Part shown: positions 61,007 through 64,000 of the stretch, piece by piece | Layout: each line of letters begins with the position of its first letter | How positions within the stretch are numbered: the stretch's first letter is position 1 | Source of the DNA: Paramecium pentaurelia | Lineage: Eukaryota > Ciliophora > Oligohymenophorea > Peniculida > Parameciidae | Length of the DNA: 64,000 bases | Assembly: GCA_905183005.1 (NCBI GenBank) | Contig: CAJJDO010000018.1 | Span: 7,210 to 71,209, forward strand | Direction: 5' to 3' | Made by a program: the position numbers and the translations under genes | The notes under the pieces: model-generated | Databases searched by the model: none | What the model saw: the letters and a program-made list of their open reading frames with translations, nothing else | Told to the model about the DNA's origin: nothing

Positions 61007-62236
61007 TCAATATAAAAAACTATAGACTCCCAAATATTCTCTATAAGGCTTAAGCAACATGCTATACTCTTAATTTTATTCTATCATTTTAGTGATAGAA
61101 TAGAAATGATCAAAATCTACACAATATATCTTCCTATTTTACATTGTTTTTAAAAGAAACTTAAAAATGTAATGTTTTAATTCTTCTGATAATTTTTCAT
61201 CATTTTTTATGAACAATCTAGTCTTAAATAAATAATATAAGTCATTGATTTTTAAATAATCCACTTATGGATCAAATTTTGATAGATCTGTTTCTAAATC
61301 AAGCAATTTTTATAGCAAAGAGAATTAAAATCTATTTGACAATGTATTATTTTAAGAGAATAATTATTATAATTTAGTAATGATGTCTTTTAATTCAGTT
61401 TAGCTATAAGATGGATTATTATACAAAGTATTTTGAATGATAGTTAAGATATATTTCATTTATTATGATGTCAATTAATAAGTTTATGTTTTTAAACTTT
61501 CTTTAATTATTGATAAATCCTCTAAGGGATGAATAAGAAAGAAATTAATATTTTCCATTATTTTTCCTTGAGAATAGGTTTCTTTAATTTTTGAAGAAAT
61601 GTTATTTTAAATATCTAAAAATAATGGATCATTTTTTAACATAGTTGATTAATTTTCAATTATTTATAAACAATGATAAAGTATATGGATTTCTTTAAGA
61701 TAATTTTATTAATGTTTATGGATTATTTTGAGCATTTAATATAGAGTTCTTTCAGAAATGTATAAATTGAATTTTTGATAAAATGTAAGTACAGCATATA
61801 TTTATTTGATGTTTAAATATAAAACATTTTTATACCAAACTGATTCTAAGTTTCTTAAAGGTTACATATAATCCTTTTCTTCCATTATTATATATGATAA
61901 CCAAATCATGTGACTATTTATTAAATTCTCACTAAATTGATTAGCTATAACACGATCATATGATTATCTATCTATAAATTGATTAATATGAGATCTCTAA
62001 ACATAAATCATTAGATTTCTGTAATCAGTAATCATTTCATATTTACAAAAATTTAATCGATCTCTAAGACTATTAAATATTTCAAGTGAATTTTATCTTA
62101 GTCCCATTTTAATCAATGTTGCTGGATCAATACTTGCAAAATCCTAGATTTGTGAGCCATTTTGAATAGCTGATGAAAATAATACTTTTCTTAAATGTTT
62201 TGTATTTTAGAACATATTAAAATCTTTAATTTTCAT
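61007..62236 (-). CDS. Helical-repeat protein, possibly mitochondrial (409 aa)
   Basis: Minus strand, ATG 62234-62236 to TGA 61007-61009, intronless, 1230 nt. Mostly helical with repeated Leu/Ile/Tyr patterns (IKQIYAVLTFYQKFNLYIS, RTLYQMLKIIHKHQQNYLK), resembling the helical-repeat region of FASTK-like or related organellar RNA-binding proteins, but I cannot show a diagnostic motif. The basic N-terminus (MKIKDFNMFQNTKHLRKVLF) could act as a mitochondrial targeting peptide. It is divergent from uS19 with only 10 nt between start codons. Confidence 0.65.
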
Positions 62237-62246
62237 TTTTCAAATT
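62237..62246. promoter_or_regulatory. 10-nt interval between divergent start codons
   Basis: The minus-strand helical protein and the plus-strand uS19 gene have ATGs only 10 nt apart. Transcription start sites and promoter elements must extend into the coding regions, or one ATG is not the real start. Confidence 0.5.
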
Positions 62247-62740
62247 ATGGCTGAATAAACCCAAGACAAACAATTCAAGGGAGTTAAGAAGTTTACTTAT
62301 AGAGGTCTCTAACTTGAAGAGCTAGTAAAACTTCCTATGGATAAATTGGTGGAATAATTCAGAGCCAGATAAAGAAGAAGAATCTCAAATCAAGGAGAAA
62401 AGGTGCATGCTTTCTAAAACTTGATGAAGAAGGTAAATAATAAAATCAATATATTTAGATCAGAAAGTCCAAGAAAGAAACATTACCAGGAGAAAAGCCA
62501 AAACCTGTTAAGACTCATTAAAGAAATACAATTGTTGTACCTGAAATGGTTGGTTCAATTGTTGGAGTCTACAATGGAAGATAATTCAGTAATGTTGAAA
62601 TCAAGTTTGATATGATTGGCAGGTATTTATTTGCAATAGCATCTATTAGATATTTGGGTGAATTCTCATTAACATATAAGCCAACCAGACATGGTAAGCC
62701 AGGAGTTGGTGCAACAAAAGGATCACAACACACAGATTGA
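62247..62740 (+). CDS. RPS15: Small-subunit ribosomal protein uS19 (RPS15, 146 aa)
   Basis: ATG 62247, TGA 62738-62740, introns 62433-62458 (26 nt) and 62623-62649 (27 nt), 441 coding nt. Eukaryotic uS19 landmarks: KKFTYRGLQLEELVKLP, FRARQRRRI, PGEKPKPVKTHQRNTIVVPE, MVGSIVGVYNGRQFSNVEIK, and LGEFSLTYKPTRHGKPGVG with GATKGSQ at the C-terminus. The 146-residue length fits the family. It lies in the 40S head near the decoding centre. Confidence 0.97.
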
Positions 62741-63500
62741 TGTTATGGATTTAAAAGTACATTAAGTTAATTCTACAATTATTTATAATGTTTGCAATTG
62801 CTATAAAATAATTTTAATATATCAAGGCAGCAATCATTTTTTAACTTTAAAATATTGTTTTTGTTTCTTAAGAAAGATAGTTATTAACTTTATTTTCTTA
62901 TACTCAACTTATAAATAAATTAAAATGCTTTTTGTTTATTTTGTTGATGATGATATTATTTTTCATATTCATTTATTAATTATATAATAATTATACTTTT
63001 AGGTTGATTATTTTTCTATAAACTTAAGGGAATGATAGCTAAATTAATTTAACAAAAGGTTATATTAAATTAAGACTTGATTGTTCTTTTATTAAATAAT
63101 ACCTTCCAGAAGAATTTATATCTGTAAGAAATATGGAAAATCATTATCCATTTTTTAATTTAAACTGATAGAGTGTTTATTGAACTTTAAATATATCTAA
63201 AATATAAAATATTTAGACAAATAATTTATGGATTAGGTAAATTATAATTATTTAATTGAAGTATCAATTAAATTAATCTTAATCTTATCAATAATAATTA
63301 CTTTTTTGTATAATTTTTATTTATCATTTCAATAAAAGGAATTAAAAAATACTTAGGTTAACAATCTAAAAATGAATTTATAATCTGGAATTATTATTTT
63401 TTTAATAAAATACAGATATAATAAAGATAAACTATATTTTATATTTAAATATATATATATATATAAATATATTTTCAGGGAAAGAAATAATTTAAATAAA
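62741..63500. other. Non-coding region
   Basis: 760 nt of AT-rich spacer with a TA run near 63450-63466. No gene was seen. Confidence 0.4.
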
Positions 63501-64000
63501 ATGAATAATTTTTGTTTTTATCATGATGGTTTATTAGAAGATCGAGAGAAGTACTTCAAATAAGATATCATAAACTTTATAGGAAATGTATTAGCTTATA
63601 TGAGAGAAAAAAATATTGAAATTTTAACTTATTAGCATTTTAATAAATGTTGGATGGAAAATGATATTCATTTTATCCATTAATGTCAATTAGAATGGGA
63701 ATCTTAGGATGATTATTACAATCTATTATATGGAATAATACTAAATAAATTGATTGAATCTCCTTTATACTTTGAATAGTTGTCATTGTTTTACTTAATT
63801 TATACTATATATGTTACTTTAGATTAAAAGATTCTAATATCTTTAGATCAAGAAACAATGAATTAATTATATTTTTTTTTTTAGGAATGCAAAGAAAAAA
63901 ATAATCATGATGTTTTTCTTCTTTTTCTGGAATTAAATAAATAAAATGCATTTTTATTAAGTTCTCGTGTTGGATGTAAAAGATTATCCATTCATCCATG
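63501..64000 (+). CDS. SNAPC1-like snRNA-activating complex subunit, 5' part only
   Basis: ATG 63501; the frame is open to the window edge (~166 residues). The middle resembles the N-terminal domain of SNAPC1/SNAP43: EILTYQHFNKCWMENDIHF, then LYGIILNKL and SPLYFEQLSLFYLIYTIYVT with LDQKILISL, the helix corresponding to RIGGLYLLYGLY. SNAPc recruits polymerases to snRNA promoters. The match is by pattern only and the C-terminus is missing. Confidence 0.55.

Overview
The window comes from a ciliate, almost certainly a Paramecium (probably macronuclear) genome. Reading frames stay open only if TAA and TAG are Gln and TGA is the sole stop. Intergenic DNA is extremely AT-rich. Coding frames are broken by tiny GT...AG introns: about 50 were placed, almost all 18-29 nt, with one that may be 17 nt. 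In nearly every gene, removing them gives a length divisible by three that ends in TGA. Genes are packed tens of bases apart on both strands. Standard-code ORFs are mostly fragments or antisense shadows; I rebuilt the genes under the ciliate code. Product names come from motifs I can read; no searches were run.

Region 1-13.2 kb is the disordered part. It holds a decayed histidine acid phosphatase fragment, a decayed non-LTR (LINE-like) reverse transcriptase with a YADY active site, and two exact direct repeats (919 and 1130 nt). Each repeat is split by a single N, the signature of unmerged contig ends. A 14-repeat WD40 gene (1057 aa) sits between them.

Region 13.2-36.6 kb is ordinary gene-dense DNA: a C2-like membrane protein, a GH25-type lysozyme, a PX membrane protein, a centrin, a Gln-rich unknown, a DNAJB12-like chaperone, two tandem paralogs built on an unrecognised domain, a kinase-Kelch fusion, an unknown basic protein, an RIIa-like protein, phosphatidylserine synthase, a frame-broken unknown gene, an ATP-dependent DNA ligase with a WGR-like N-terminus, and a TMEM185-like RING protein.

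Region 37-64 kb: a large IQ/coiled-coil (CEP350-like) protein with a polyQ tract, an HMG-box protein, a CDPK, a SAPS-domain PP6 regulatory subunit, TMEM231, Dopey (DOP1), ferrochelatase, an unknown, dipeptidyl peptidase III, small unknowns, ribosomal protein uS19 and the start of a SNAPC1-like gene.

The genes do not form an operon or an obvious pathway. Cilium or basal-body themes recur (centrin, TMEM231, CEP350-like, RIIa-like), as expected of a ciliate. The candidates for something undescribed are the two tandem paralogs at 22.7-27.0 kb, the splice-site hairpin in the SAPS gene intron, the kinase-Kelch fusion, and divergent promoters as short as 10 nt between start codons.
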